A stretch of DNA of 64,000 nt from Vreelandella jeotgali Hwa (GTDB taxonomy: Bacteria > Pseudomonadota > Gammaproteobacteria > Pseudomonadales > Halomonadaceae): NCBI RefSeq assembly GCF_000334215.1, contig NZ_AMQY01000011.1:310001-374000 (forward strand), read 5' to 3'. Made by a program: the position numbers and the translations under genes. How positions within the stretch are numbered: position 1 is the first letter of the stretch; the number at the start of each line of letters is the position of its first letter. The notes under the pieces are model-generated. The model ran no database searches, was not told the origin of the DNA, and worked only from the letters and a program-made list of their open reading frames with translations. Below are positions 33,970-42,664 of this stretch, piece after piece.

Positions 33970-34612
33970 CCAGCGCGCGGATCAAGCGCTGCTGGGGACG
34001 ATTGAAGATCAGCCATTCCGGGTGCCACTGCACGCCCAGCAGAAAGTCGTGGCGGCGGGACTCGATGCCCTGCACCAGGCCGTCGCGGTCCCGAGCCACA
34101 ATCGCCACGCCGTCGCCGGCGCGATGCACCGCCTGGTGGTGCAGGCTGTTGACCCGGCACCAGCGCACACCCAGCAGCCGATGCAGGCGGCTTTGCGGCG
34201 TGATATCCACGGTTTTGCGTGGCAGTACCGTGCGCCGGCGTTTCAACCCGGCGTGGGTGCTGTAGATATCCGGGTCCAGGGTGCCGCCGAGATGCACGTT
34301 GATCAGCTGGGCGCCCCGGCAGATGCCGAGTACCGGCGTACCCCGCGGGATAAAGCATTCAAGCAGCGAGAGCTCCAGCTCGTCGCGCCGGGGGTCAACG
34401 CGGACATCGAGCTGCAGCTCGGCGTCGTAGAGATGGGCCTGGATATCATCGCCACCGCCGATGATGAGCCCGTCGAGCCTGGCTGGGCGCGCCCGGTCGG
34501 GCGACAGACGCAGGGGGCGGCCGCCGTGGCGCCAGACGGCAAACCAGTCAAACCACCAGGCCAGGCGGCTTTTGCGATCCGAAGTAGTGATGCCGATAAG
34601 GGGTCGTGACAT
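33914..34612 (-). CDS. Class I glutamine amidotransferase, gamma-glutamyl hydrolase-like
   Basis: A 232-residue enzyme beginning MSRPLIGITTSDRKS. The nucleophilic elbow GICRGAQLINV holds the catalytic Cys; LGVQWHPEWL holds the catalytic His and Glu. This places it with PuuD-like gamma-glutamyl-GABA hydrolases. It sits directly after an amidoligase gene on the same strand, a pairing described for amidoligase systems, so it may remove or recycle a gamma-glutamyl-type bond. The ATG at 34612 has no visible ribosome site; the repeat array at 34630-34772 fills its leader. Confidence 0.82.
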   Translation of the reverse strand: MSRPLIGITTSDRKSRLAWWFDWFAVWRHGGRPLRLSPDRARPARLDGLIIGGGDDIQAHLYDAELQLDVRVDPRRDELELSLLECFIPRGTPVLGICRGAQLINVHLGGTLDPDIYSTHAGLKRRRTVLPRKTVDITPQSRLHRLLGVRWCRVNSLHHQAVHRAGDGVAIVARDRDGLVQGIESRRHDFLLGVQWHPEWLIFNRPQQRLIRALVSAAQAHRDGSPGGRPAA

Positions 34613-34629
34613 GCAATAAGAGCGTTCGT

Positions 34630-34772
34630 GGCAGTGGTGGACAGGGCGCTGGTCGTACAAGGCAAGGGTTTTGCAGAGCAAAGGTTTTGCAGAGCAATGG
34701 TTATGCAGAGCAATGGCTGTGCAGAGAACGGTTGTGCAGAAAACGGCAGTGCAGAGCAATGATCGTACAGGG
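34630..34772. repeat. Degenerate tandem repeat, about 9 x 15-16 bp
   Basis: Clear units at 34680-34695, 34696-34711, 34712-34727 (16 bases each), 34728-34742, 34743-34757 and 34758-34772 (15 each), with weaker ones to the left. Examples: AAAGGTTTTGCAGAGC, AATGGTTATGCAGAGC, AATGGCTGTGCAGAGA. Core TGCAGAG. It occupies most of the space between the amidoligase stop and the amidotransferase start. Confidence 0.85.
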
Positions 34773-34800
34773 CAGGCCAGCGGTGAAAAGACCCGTGGCG

Positions 34801-35829
34801 TCAGGCCGAGTGAAACAGATGCCGCAGCCGGTCGGTCCAGCGGCGGTAGAAAGGGCGACGATAGTAACGAATATAGGCCGCGCTGCGTTTGGCCAGCGCA
34901 CGGCGGTCGGCAGCGAGCTTTTCCACCTCGACCCAGCGGTTCCATTCGCTGACTGCTCCCCAGCCGGGTTGGGAAAGCTGAGCGTCGGGAAGCCGGTAAT
35001 GAAAGGTCGGGCGCGGCTGGGTCAGCTCGCTGTGCAGCAGCTCGTGGGGATGTTCCGGGCAGAGATGGGCAAACAGCGGCAGCATGTCCAGCTCGCGGTT
35101 GCGCGTGGGGTTGTGGTCGAGATAATCATCGATTAGCCCGAGCAGGCCGGGGCGGTAGTTGGCGGCCAGCACCTTGAGCGCGTAGTCGCGCGGAAAGGGG
35201 TTGGCATGGGGCAGCACTTCGCGGGTAATATCCACCTGTATTTGCTCGCGCAGCCAGGGCGCCAGCAGCAGATAGGCGCGCAGCATGGCATGAATATCGT
35301 GACTCGCCGGCGAGGCGATTTCCGGGTTCAGGTGCAGGCCAAAGCCGTAGAGCAGGCTGGCATCGGTGCCCTTGGCGCCGTGCTCGCGGAGGGCGTCAAA
35401 GAGGCGATCGAGCTCGTCGAGCTCGTTCCAGGGCACCGGCGGGCAGACGATTTCGGTCGGCACCAACCCGGTCACCATGTCGCCGATGAGCTCGCGGGTC
35501 TTTTCGTGAAACTCCACGCGCAGCTGATGGCGGTGACGGGCCCATTCGTCGTCGCCTTCGGCCTGGTGATCGAGCGCCTCGCGGTCGGGATGGGCGTATT
35601 GCGTATCCAGCTCGATGACGAACCGACCCCAGCGGGTGTTGTCCACGCGTAGCCGGTGAGGGCTCACCGCGTTAAGCTCGCCGCCAAACAGCTCGCGGAC
35701 GAGATGGGCGGTGTCGGCGGGCGGCAGGCCGGCAAATTCGATTTCCACGCCGACGCGGCGGATTTGGCCCCGGGCATTACGGGGAGCAGGGGGCGCCTGG
35801 GGCAGCATCTTGTATCCTGTCAGGTCCAT
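34801..35829 (-). CDS. Putative amidoligase (Amidoligase_2 family)
   Basis: A 342-residue cytoplasmic protein. RVGVEIEFAGLPPAD near residue 26 is the acidic metal-binding start of the glutamine-synthetase-like amidoligase fold; RFVIELDTQYAH and FGLHLNPEI supply further conserved acidic and His residues, and RELDMLPLFAHL follows. These enzymes are predicted to form amide bonds between amino groups and glutamyl carboxylates using ATP. The partner amidotransferase gene is next in the same direction (188-base gap filled by repeats). The product is unknown. Confidence 0.75.
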   Translation of the reverse strand: MDLTGYKMLPQAPPAPRNARGQIRRVGVEIEFAGLPPADTAHLVRELFGGELNAVSPHRLRVDNTRWGRFVIELDTQYAHPDREALDHQAEGDDEWARHRHQLRVEFHEKTRELIGDMVTGLVPTEIVCPPVPWNELDELDRLFDALREHGAKGTDASLLYGFGLHLNPEIASPASHDIHAMLRAYLLLAPWLREQIQVDITREVLPHANPFPRDYALKVLAANYRPGLLGLIDDYLDHNPTRNRELDMLPLFAHLCPEHPHELLHSELTQPRPTFHYRLPDAQLSQPGWGAVSEWNRWVEVEKLAADRRALAKRSAAYIRYYRRPFYRRWTDRLRHLFHSA

Positions 35830-35856
35830 TGATAGGCGCTCAGATTAGCATATTCC

Positions 35857-35888
35857 GGGCATGATTTTTTCAGGCATGATTCATTTCA
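35857..35888. repeat. Short tandem duplication, 2 x 16 bp
   Basis: GGGCATGATTTTTTCA at 35857-35872 is followed at once by GGCATGATTCATTTCA, with a third partial copy (GGAGAGGCATG) that supplies the ribosome site of the channel gene. It lies between the divergent amidoligase and channel genes. Confidence 0.5.
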
Positions 35889-35898
35889 GGAGAGGCAT

Positions 35899-38316
35899 GT
35901 GCGACAGCACGTAATCGCATGGAGGGCGCTGATGTTGGCGCTGCTCATTACCACGCTGACGTTTGCCACCACGGCTGGCGCCCAGGGCGTGTCGATTCCC
36001 GGGCTTAACCAGGAAACAGCGCAGGACCAGAAGCCCGACAGCGCGTCGTTGCAGCAGTCGCTGGATGACATCATTGCCACCCTGGAAGACAGCCAGCAGC
36101 GTCAGCAGCTGCTCAAGTCGCTGCGTGACCTGCAGACGGCTGCCGAGGCTTCCAGTGAACAAAGCGGTGGGCGCCAGGGGCTGCTGGGAGCGCTGGCCGA
36201 TACGCTGACCGACATCAACGAGCAGGCCCAGGCCGGCGGTTCGCCCGCCGAACAGTGGTCGCAAAAGCTCCGCGAAGGCGTCGACGAGCTGCGCGAACTG
36301 GTCAACCGGCCGGGCCGAGCGGGCATGATTCGCGCGGTGGCCGACGGCGCCGTGCTGGGCGCTGTCTGGGCTGCGCTGTTGATCGTGATGATCGCTGCCG
36401 GGCGGCTGTTGGCGACGCGCCGGGGCTGGCCCCATGATCTGCCGCGCGATCCCCACGGCGGGCTGATGGCGATTCATTTTCTGCGTCGCATGCTGCCCTG
36501 GGTGCTGGCCTTTTTCGTCGTCTTCGGGCTGGGTCAGATCATGTCGCCGAGCCCGGGACGCACGGTGGTACTGGTGCTGGCGTATGTCTGCGTGTGCGGA
36601 CGGGCGCTGTCGGTGGTGTTTGAAACCGTGATCGCCTTTTTCAGCAGCGGCCATCGCTTTACCGCCGTGCGTCTGTTGCAGGAGCGTGCGCTGCGTGGGC
36701 TGTTCGTGATCGGCGCCTTGATTGCGCTGGGCGATGCGCTGATTTCCGGCCGCCTGGTGGGCATGCTGGGCGAGGATTTCGCCGGCCTGGTGTCGGTGCT
36801 GGCCAATATGCTGGCGGCGCTGGTTGCGGCGCGTTTTATCATCAAGTTCAAGCGCCCCATCCGCCACCTGATCTGCAATCGGCGGTACTATCAGCGCCGG
36901 GATGCCGGCACCGCCATCGAGTTGAGCCGTGCCCTCGGGGGGCTTTGGCACATTCCCGCGCTGCTGCTGGTGGGCGGCTCGCTGCTGGCGATTTTCGTCA
37001 GCGTGGGGGATGTGGGCACGGCGCTGGCGCGTTCGATCATTTCCGCCAGCCTGCTGGTGTTGACGCTGGTGGTCACCGGGCTGCTGCGCCGCCACGGCGA
37101 GCGGCGCAAGAAACGCCGGCTGCCGCCGCGCTACCGCGAATATCGCCGCCGGCTGGGGCGCGTGGGCTTTGTATTGGCGCATATCTGCGCCTGGATGGTG
37201 TTTGCCGAGCTCTTCATGCAGGTGTGGGGCAGCTCGCTGTTCGGCATCGGCCAGGAGGGGCTGGCCGGGGCGCGCATCGGCAAGGCGCTGGTGAGCCTCG
37301 GGGCGACGGTGCTGATTGCCTGGCTGGTGTGGATTTTCTCCGATACGGCGATTCAGCGCGCGCTGATCTCGTCGGCCAAATCCCAGGGGCGGCGGGTCAA
37401 CCAGGCCCGCGCCCAGACCATTACGCCGATGATCCGCAACGTGATTTTCGTCACCATTCTGATCATTGCCGGGATTGCCGGGCTGGCCAACCTGGGCGTC
37501 AACGTGACACCGCTGCTGGCGGGTGCCGGGGTGATCGGTCTGGCCATCGGTTTTGGCGCCCAGACGCTGGTGCAGGATTTGATTACCGGGATTTTCATCC
37601 TGATTGAAGACTCGCTGGCCGTGGGTGATTTCGTCGAGATCAACGGCCACATGGGCACCGTCGAAGGCCTGACGCTGCGCACCGTGCGCCTGCGCGACCT
37701 CGACGGCATCGTGCATATCATCACCTTCAGCCGCATCGATTCGATCCACAATATGTCGCGCCAGTTCGGTATCGCGCTGATGAAGATCCGCATTCCCTTT
37801 GCGATGCACATCGACGATGCCATCACGCTGATGCAGGAAACCGCCCAGGAGCTGCGCAACAACCCGATGATGCGCCATTACATCTGGGCACCGCTGGAAA
37901 TGCAGGGCATTCACGAATTTGACGACGGCTGCCCGATTCTGCGGATGCGCTTTCGCACCGCGCCGGAAATGCAGTGGGACGTGGCCCGGGCGTTCAACCT
38001 GCTGCTCAAGCAGCGGATGGAAAAACAGGAAATCGATCTCGGCGTACCGCGCCTGAGCCTGAGCATGGAAGCCGGTACCGAGCGCGACCGCGACGACGGC
38101 GTCACTTCGCTGGACGACCCGGACGCGGAGTCGGCCGGGGGCGGCGATGACGCCTCGGCGGCTACTCATCGGCCCACGCCGCCTCGGCCCGCCCCTACGC
38201 CTACCAAAAAGGAAAAGGCCCGCGAGCAGGCGCTACAGCGCACCCAGCCGCAGGCACAGGGCGAGCCCACCGGCGAATCCCATGCAGGCAGCGGTGATAA
38301 TGGCGGCGGTGATTAG
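35899..38316 (+). CDS. MscS-family mechanosensitive channel (YbiO-like)
   Basis: An 805-residue membrane protein. It has a signal peptide, a periplasmic coiled-coil segment (residues 40-120, rich in Gln/Ser/Asp), about eleven membrane helices, and the MscS core near residues 520-690: pore-lining GAGVIGLAIGFGAQTLVQD then the beta domain IEDSLAVGDFVEINGHMGTV. A Pro/Ala-rich hydrophilic tail follows. It should open on membrane tension during hypo-osmotic shock, which suits a salt-loving organism. GTG start at 35899 with AGGAG upstream. The last 84 bases overlap an opposing gene. Confidence 0.85.
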   Translation: MRQHVIAWRALMLALLITTLTFATTAGAQGVSIPGLNQETAQDQKPDSASLQQSLDDIIATLEDSQQRQQLLKSLRDLQTAAEASSEQSGGRQGLLGALADTLTDINEQAQAGGSPAEQWSQKLREGVDELRELVNRPGRAGMIRAVADGAVLGAVWAALLIVMIAAGRLLATRRGWPHDLPRDPHGGLMAIHFLRRMLPWVLAFFVVFGLGQIMSPSPGRTVVLVLAYVCVCGRALSVVFETVIAFFSSGHRFTAVRLLQERALRGLFVIGALIALGDALISGRLVGMLGEDFAGLVSVLANMLAALVAARFIIKFKRPIRHLICNRRYYQRRDAGTAIELSRALGGLWHIPALLLVGGSLLAIFVSVGDVGTALARSIISASLLVLTLVVTGLLRRHGERRKKRRLPPRYREYRRRLGRVGFVLAHICAWMVFAELFMQVWGSSLFGIGQEGLAGARIGKALVSLGATVLIAWLVWIFSDTAIQRALISSAKSQGRRVNQARAQTITPMIRNVIFVTILIIAGIAGLANLGVNVTPLLAGAGVIGLAIGFGAQTLVQDLITGIFILIEDSLAVGDFVEINGHMGTVEGLTLRTVRLRDLDGIVHIITFSRIDSIHNMSRQFGIALMKIRIPFAMHIDDAITLMQETAQELRNNPMMRHYIWAPLEMQGIHEFDDGCPILRMRFRTAPEMQWDVARAFNLLLKQRMEKQEIDLGVPRLSLSMEAGTERDRDDGVTSLDDPDAESAGGGDDASAATHRPTPPRPAPTPTKKEKAREQALQRTQPQAQGEPTGESHAGSGDNGGGD

Positions 38317-38664
38317 CCAGGGGCCGCGCAGGCGTTGCCAACGGTTGTAGTGCGTGGCGGCCTGGCTGACGCGGCCCATCAGCGCTGCGTTCTGCCCCAC
38401 GGCGTCGTCCGGGGGGCAGGCAAAATCGTTGGCCACGCTGCCTTGCCAGTGGGCGCCGTGGCTTAGCCCCAGCCGGGCGCGCAGACGGCTAATATCGCTG
38501 ACGGTGGCGTGCAGGGCATCGTAGCTGTCGCGGTGTTCGGCGACGGTGAGCACGGCGTCCGCATCCTGCTGGAGGGCGCGGTTGGGGCAGGTATCCACGG
38601 CACGGCGGATTTGTCGTGGGGAAGCCTTTGGGGGCAGGGAGAGGCGTTGATACAGGTCTCGCAT
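38233..38664 (-). CDS. Small membrane protein with J-domain-like N-terminus
   Basis: A 143-residue protein. The N-terminus MRDLYQRLSLPPKASPRQIR looks like helices I and II of a J-domain, and HRDSYDALHA resembles helix III, but the HPD tripeptide needed to stimulate DnaK is missing. A C-terminal membrane helix (GPWLITAAIITAACMGFAGG) anchors it. It is downstream of a true J-domain gene on the same strand, with a repeat array between them. The 3' end overlaps the opposing channel gene by 84 bases. Function unknown. Confidence 0.6.
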   Translation of the reverse strand: MRDLYQRLSLPPKASPRQIRRAVDTCPNRALQQDADAVLTVAEHRDSYDALHATVSDISRLRARLGLSHGAHWQGSVANDFACPPDDAVGQNAALMGRVSQAATHYNRWQRLRGPWLITAAIITAACMGFAGGLALCLRLGAL

Positions 38665-38742
38665 GGCGATGCTCTATCCGTGGGTGTCGGCCATGAGCGT
38701 TATCCTTGGCGATCGGCCAGCGCCCGTCAAGCCTCGCCTTGT

Positions 38743-38882
38743 CGGCTTTATGCGATCTCGCGGGGCTTTTATCGGCAAGCGCGCTGGGCCTTCAGGAGCT
38801 CACGGGATTTTTATCCACTCATCGGGGCTTCATCAGCTCATGGGGTTTTCATTAGCTCATAGAGTTTTCATCAAATAGTCAT
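38743..38882. repeat. Degenerate tandem repeat, about 6-7 x 18-22 bp
   Basis: Units such as GGGGCTTCATCAGCTCAT, GGGGTTTTCATTAGCTCAT and GGGATTTTTATCCACTCATC follow head to tail. The right-hand unit covers the last codons and TGA stop of the J-domain gene (38857-38859), and the TGAGC context of that stop recurs in the neighbouring units on the minus strand. Confidence 0.75.
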
Positions 38883-39870
38883 GGGCTTTCTTGATGCGTT
38901 GAAAGCGCATCGATGCCTGGGCGGCGCGGCTTTCGCTTTCGGCGACAAAGCGGTCCGGGTGATGCATCTGCGCCATGCGGCGATAGGCGCGGCGAATCTC
39001 GGTGCGGCTCGCCCCCCGAGAGAGTCCGAGCACGGCCAGCGCGCGCAGGGTGCGATCCGGCGACGTTGAGGCCTGGGCCCGGTGGCCGCCCGTCCCCTGA
39101 TGCTGGCGATCTCTGTAGTCGCTCTGATGGCGGCGGTATTGCTCCTCGCGTTGCCGGCGGTCGTGCGCCTGACGCTCATATGCGTCGCGCCGGCGCCGCT
39201 GGTCCTTTTCTTCCTGTTGGCGCTGTCGGCGCTCCTGTTTGGCGCGCGCCCTGTCGCGGCGGGCCTGCTTTTTCTGCTGGCTGGCCTGCTCGCGCTCCCG
39301 GCGTTCCGCGTCGCGCCGGGCATCCGCCTGCTCGGCCTCTTCGCGGGCACGTTCGGCTTCGGCTTCGCGCTCGGCGCGGCGGCGATAATGGGCGGGGTTG
39401 TGTTCGCGCCAGTAGGCATCCCGGCTGGGGTCCTGCGGAGCCGTCAGCGGGGCGCCCGCGATTTCCTCGAACAGCGTTTCCAGCGTGGCCGGCGTCAATC
39501 CCAGCAGGTCGGCGATAAAACGCAGGATATAGTGATTGGCCAGCGAAAGCTGGCCATCGTCGGTGGCCACGCTGATGGTGCGGTGCATGACCGCCATACC
39601 CTGTTCATGAGGGCTTTCGTGCCGCAGGACTTCGGCCGCCAGCTGTACCGCCTGGATGTCGTGCTCGGCGGCGATTTGCATGAGGGTCTGCAGGTGGTCC
39701 GACGGCACGAGCTCGGTGGCTTCCTGCGCCAGCCGCCGATAGCGTTGCCCGGCGGTGATGCCGTTGCGGTGCGTCAGAACCCAGGCCTGAAGTAACAGCG
39801 TCGCCGCATCCACCTGGCTGTGGCTTTGTAACAGCACCAGCTCAAAGGGGGAAAAGCGGGCAATCGGCAT
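38857..39870 (-). CDS. J-domain protein with TerB-like N-terminus
   Basis: A 337-residue co-chaperone. Residues 1-140 are helical and resemble a TerB/DjlA-type domain; residues 150-260 are a very charged Arg/Glu/Gln coiled coil; the C-terminus is a J-domain (LAVLGLSRGASRTEIRRAYR then MHHPDRF with the HPD motif). It should recruit DnaK to a specific client. No membrane helix is seen, unlike DjlA. The coding end runs into a tandem repeat array, so the last residues (LMKTL) may be repeat-derived. Confidence 0.78.
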   Translation of the reverse strand: MPIARFSPFELVLLQSHSQVDAATLLLQAWVLTHRNGITAGQRYRRLAQEATELVPSDHLQTLMQIAAEHDIQAVQLAAEVLRHESPHEQGMAVMHRTISVATDDGQLSLANHYILRFIADLLGLTPATLETLFEEIAGAPLTAPQDPSRDAYWREHNPAHYRRRAEREAEAERAREEAEQADARRDAERREREQASQQKKQARRDRARAKQERRQRQQEEKDQRRRRDAYERQAHDRRQREEQYRRHQSDYRDRQHQGTGGHRAQASTSPDRTLRALAVLGLSRGASRTEIRRAYRRMAQMHHPDRFVAESESRAAQASMRFQRIKKAHDYLMKTL

Positions 39871-39980
39871 TACCAGGCTCCAGCGACGGGATGATTAGCC
39901 GGCAATGGTGGCGTGACCGGCGGCGTATGGCAAGCTCGGGCCACGCCGCCGGGGGCTGCCGTCTTGTGCCGTGCGCTGAT

Positions 39981-41108
39981 TCAGTCCCCGAGCGCTTCCA
40001 GCGCGCGTTCCAGATTATCCACGCTACGCTGGGGGTTGTGCAGCTTGTCGAGGCCGAACAGGCCGATGCGGAAGGTCTGAAAGTTGTCGCCTTCGTCACA
40101 CTGCAACGCAACGCCGCCGGCGACCTGCACGCCTTCGGCGGCGAGCTTCGCGGGCAGTCCGGGGTCCTCGGTATAGCAGACAACCACGCCAGGCGCTTCA
40201 AAGCCGCTGGCGGCAACGCTGGTAAAGCCGTGGCGCGCGAGCATTTCGCGGACTGCCTGACCGACGGTGATCTGCTCATTCTTGATCTGGTCGAAGCCGT
40301 AGTCGCGGGTTTCCTGCATGATGTCGCGCAGGGTCTGGAGGGCATCGGTGGGCAGGGTGGCGTAGTAGGCGTGGCCGCCGTTTTCGTAGGCCTGCATGAT
40401 GTCGTGCCACTTGCCCAGGTTGCAGGCAAAGCTGTTGCTCTGAGTCTCGGCCAGGCGCTGTTCCGCGCGCTCGGAGAGCATGACCATGGCGCAGCAGGGC
40501 GAACCGCTCCAGCCTTTTTGCGGTGCGGTAACGACGACGTCGATGCCCAGCTTGTGCATATCGACCCAGAGAGTACCGGCGGCGATGGCGTCGAGTACGA
40601 AGATACCGCCGGCGTCGTGGGTCGCCTGGGCAACAGTCTGCAGGTATTCATCCGGCAGCAGCATGCCGGCAGCGGTTTCTACCTGGGGAGCAAAGACTAC
40701 CGCGGGCTTTTCGGCGCGAATGCGCTCGGCGGCTTCTTCCGCCGGCACGGGCATGAACGGCGAGCGGTCGTCCTGCGGATCGACGCGGCGGGCCTTGAGC
40801 ACCGTTTGCTGATCGGTCAGCCGGCCCTGGTCGATAATCTGTGTCCAGCGGTAGCTGAACCAGCCGTTGCGCAGCACCATGACGCGCTGATCGGTGGCAA
40901 ACTGGCGCGCGACGGCTTCCATGCCGAAGGTGCCGCTACCGGGAATGATCGCCGTTGAATGAGCGTGGTAGACCTCCTTCAGGGTGGCGGAAATATCGTG
41001 CATCACGCCCTGGAAGCGTTGCGACATGTGGTTGAGCGCGCGGTCGGTATAAACCACGGAATATTCCAGAAGCCCATCAGGGTCAACATCAGGCAGCAAA
41101 CCAGCCAT
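39981..41108 (-). CDS. Class V aminotransferase (alanine-glyoxylate type)
   Basis: A 375-residue PLP enzyme of fold type I. The PLP-binding Lys lies in TAPQKGWSGSPC; IPGSGTFGMEAV binds the phosphate and VLDAIAAGTLW carries the Asp that contacts the pyridine. Relatives use serine, alanine, glyoxylate or 2-aminoethylphosphonate; I cannot choose. AAGGAG precedes the start. Its leader holds a 13-base tandem array. Confidence 0.82.
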   Translation of the reverse strand: MAGLLPDVDPDGLLEYSVVYTDRALNHMSQRFQGVMHDISATLKEVYHAHSTAIIPGSGTFGMEAVARQFATDQRVMVLRNGWFSYRWTQIIDQGRLTDQQTVLKARRVDPQDDRSPFMPVPAEEAAERIRAEKPAVVFAPQVETAAGMLLPDEYLQTVAQATHDAGGIFVLDAIAAGTLWVDMHKLGIDVVVTAPQKGWSGSPCCAMVMLSERAEQRLAETQSNSFACNLGKWHDIMQAYENGGHAYYATLPTDALQTLRDIMQETRDYGFDQIKNEQITVGQAVREMLARHGFTSVAASGFEAPGVVVCYTEDPGLPAKLAAEGVQVAGGVALQCDEGDNFQTFRIGLFGLDKLHNPQRSVDNLERALEALGD

Positions 41109-41160
41109 GGCGTTCTCCTTGTGTATGACGCGCCGTTACACCGGGCCGCGGTGGTCGCGT

Positions 41161-41226
41161 CGGGGTTGAGTGACTCGATTATATAACTTGGTCGTATGAC
41201 TTGATTGTATGACCCGGTCTTGTAAA
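41161..41226. repeat. Degenerate tandem repeat, 4-5 x 13 bp
   Basis: Units CTCGATTATATAA, CTTGGTCGTATGA and CTTGATTGTATGA (41174-41212) are exactly 13 bases, flanked by CGGGGTTGAGTGA on the left and a 14-base variant on the right. Located upstream of the aminotransferase start. Confidence 0.75.
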
Positions 41227-41297
41227 CCGGTCGGGAAAACCGCTGCCCAGAATACGAGCAAAGGCGCGGCAAGGAAAGTGCAGGCGCCGGCCGGCGG

Positions 41298-42056
41298 CTA
41301 AAAGGCGGTCAGCGTGGCCACGCAGTTGGCCAGCAAGCCGGAGGAACCCAAGCGCATGTGTTCGGGCGTTATCCAGGCCGGCCCCATGATATCGCGGGCC
41401 AGCGCCAGGTATTCGGCAGCATCTTCGGCGCTGTCGACGCCGCCGGCGACCTTGAGGCCCACCGCCTCGCCGCTGTCGCGGATCGCGTGGAGCATGATCT
41501 CGACGGCATCCGGCGTGGCGTTGACGCTGACGCGGCCGGTGGAGGTCTTGATAAAATCGGCGCCGCCTTCAATGGCAATCTCGCTGGCGCGCCGGATCAG
41601 GGCCGGGTCCTTGAGTTCACCGGTTTCAAGGATGATTTTCAGCAGCGCCTGACCGCCGCAGGCGGCCTGGCACATTTCCACGAAGGCCAGGCAGGTATCT
41701 TCGTCGCCGTCGATCAGCGTGCGCCAGGGCAGCACAACATCGACTTCATCGGCGCCGGACGCTACCGCTTCGCGGGTTTCGCGCGCTGCCGCCATGACGT
41801 CCGCGCCGCCGTCGGGAAAGTTGGCCACCGCCGCAATCCTGACGTTGCCGCTGAGCGAATGCGCCGTCAGCGCGCGCCGCGCGGTCACGACGAAGCGGGG
41901 GTAAACGCAAATCGCCGCGGGGTGGCCGAAAGGCGTTTTGGCCTGATGACACAGCGATTCGATATCGGCGTCGCTATCCGTCGCCTCCAGACGGGTCAGG
42001 TCGATCAGCGGCAGCGCCTGGCGAATGGTCTGGGTCAGGTTGATCGAGGCGGACAT
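41298..42056 (-). CDS. deoC: Deoxyribose-phosphate aldolase
   Basis: A 252-residue class I aldolase. The Schiff-base Lys lies in FIKTSTGR and the second Lys in GLKVAGGVDS; ICVYPRFV and DEVDVVLPW complete the active site. It splits 2-deoxyribose 5-phosphate to glyceraldehyde 3-phosphate and acetaldehyde in deoxynucleoside breakdown. The start at 42056 (MSASINLTQTIR) is chosen because the upstream extension is not family-like. No other deo genes are adjacent. Confidence 0.9.
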   Translation of the reverse strand: MSASINLTQTIRQALPLIDLTRLEATDSDADIESLCHQAKTPFGHPAAICVYPRFVVTARRALTAHSLSGNVRIAAVANFPDGGADVMAAARETREAVASGADEVDVVLPWRTLIDGDEDTCLAFVEMCQAACGGQALLKIILETGELKDPALIRRASEIAIEGGADFIKTSTGRVSVNATPDAVEIMLHAIRDSGEAVGLKVAGGVDSAEDAAEYLALARDIMGPAWITPEHMRLGSSGLLANCVATLTAF

Positions 42057-42151
42057 AAAGCTCTCACAGGTTGTTTCGCAAGAAGCGACAAATGATTTGA
42101 AGCGGTGCCGGCGGAAGGGCGAGGCCGCCGCCGGATGGTACGCGACCGGCG

Positions 42152-42511
42152 CTACCAGAGCCAGCTGCCCGGGCGGGTCGGCGGCTGGTGTCGGCGCAGG
42201 GCCAGAAACCCCGTTACGCAGCGAACGCCCAGCCAGAGTCCCAGCAGCGGCCATAGAAACATGCCGAGCATGAACACGCTGACGGCGAACACGGCACAGA
42301 AGTACACCGTGCCGATCCAGAAGGTGCGGATCAGGTAGCGGTAGTGGGCGCGTAGCCAGGGCGTCGCCTCCTTGCGGTAAACGTAGGCAATGATCACGCC
42401 GATCAGCAGGGTGACGTTGGCGGTGATCAGACCGGCGAGAAACAGGCCATAAACGACCCGGGGGGTAAGCGTATCGTCGCGGTGGGTATCAGGGTCGGTC
42501 GGGATAGTCAT
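42152..42511 (-). CDS. Small DUF4870-type membrane protein
   Basis: A 119-residue protein with about three membrane helices (residues 20-45, 60-85 and 85-105) and a motif KEATPWLRAHYRYLIRTFW between the first two that is typical of DUF4870-like proteins. Function unknown. Its upstream leader holds a four-unit 16-base tandem array. Confidence 0.7.
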   Translation of the reverse strand: MTIPTDPDTHRDDTLTPRVVYGLFLAGLITANVTLLIGVIIAYVYRKEATPWLRAHYRYLIRTFWIGTVYFCAVFAVSVFMLGMFLWPLLGLWLGVRCVTGFLALRRHQPPTRPGSWLW

Positions 42512-42600
42512 ACGGGCTCTTTACTCGGGTCGATCGGAATGGGGTAGCCGAGTCTCATCAGCGTGGTTTCAGGCGCCGGTGACGCCCTGAATCGAGAACG

Positions 42601-42664
42601 GCAGCGTGGATCAGCGGCACCTGAGATCAACGGTACGGGACATCAATGCTGGCGTGGATCAATA
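42601..42664. repeat. Tandem repeat, 4 x 16 bp, covering a stop codon
   Basis: Units GCAGCGTGGATCAGCG, GCACCTGAGATCAACG, GTACGGGACATCAATG and CTGGCGTGGATCAATA, each 16 bases. The TCA in the last (42659-42661) is the TGA stop of the acyltransferase on the minus strand, and the same trinucleotide context repeats in the other units. Confidence 0.8.

Noticed and set aside
35881-38169. A 762-residue minus-strand frame inside the channel gene
   Set aside because: Gln/His-rich low-complexity product, a typical shadow of a GC-rich membrane protein gene on the other strand.
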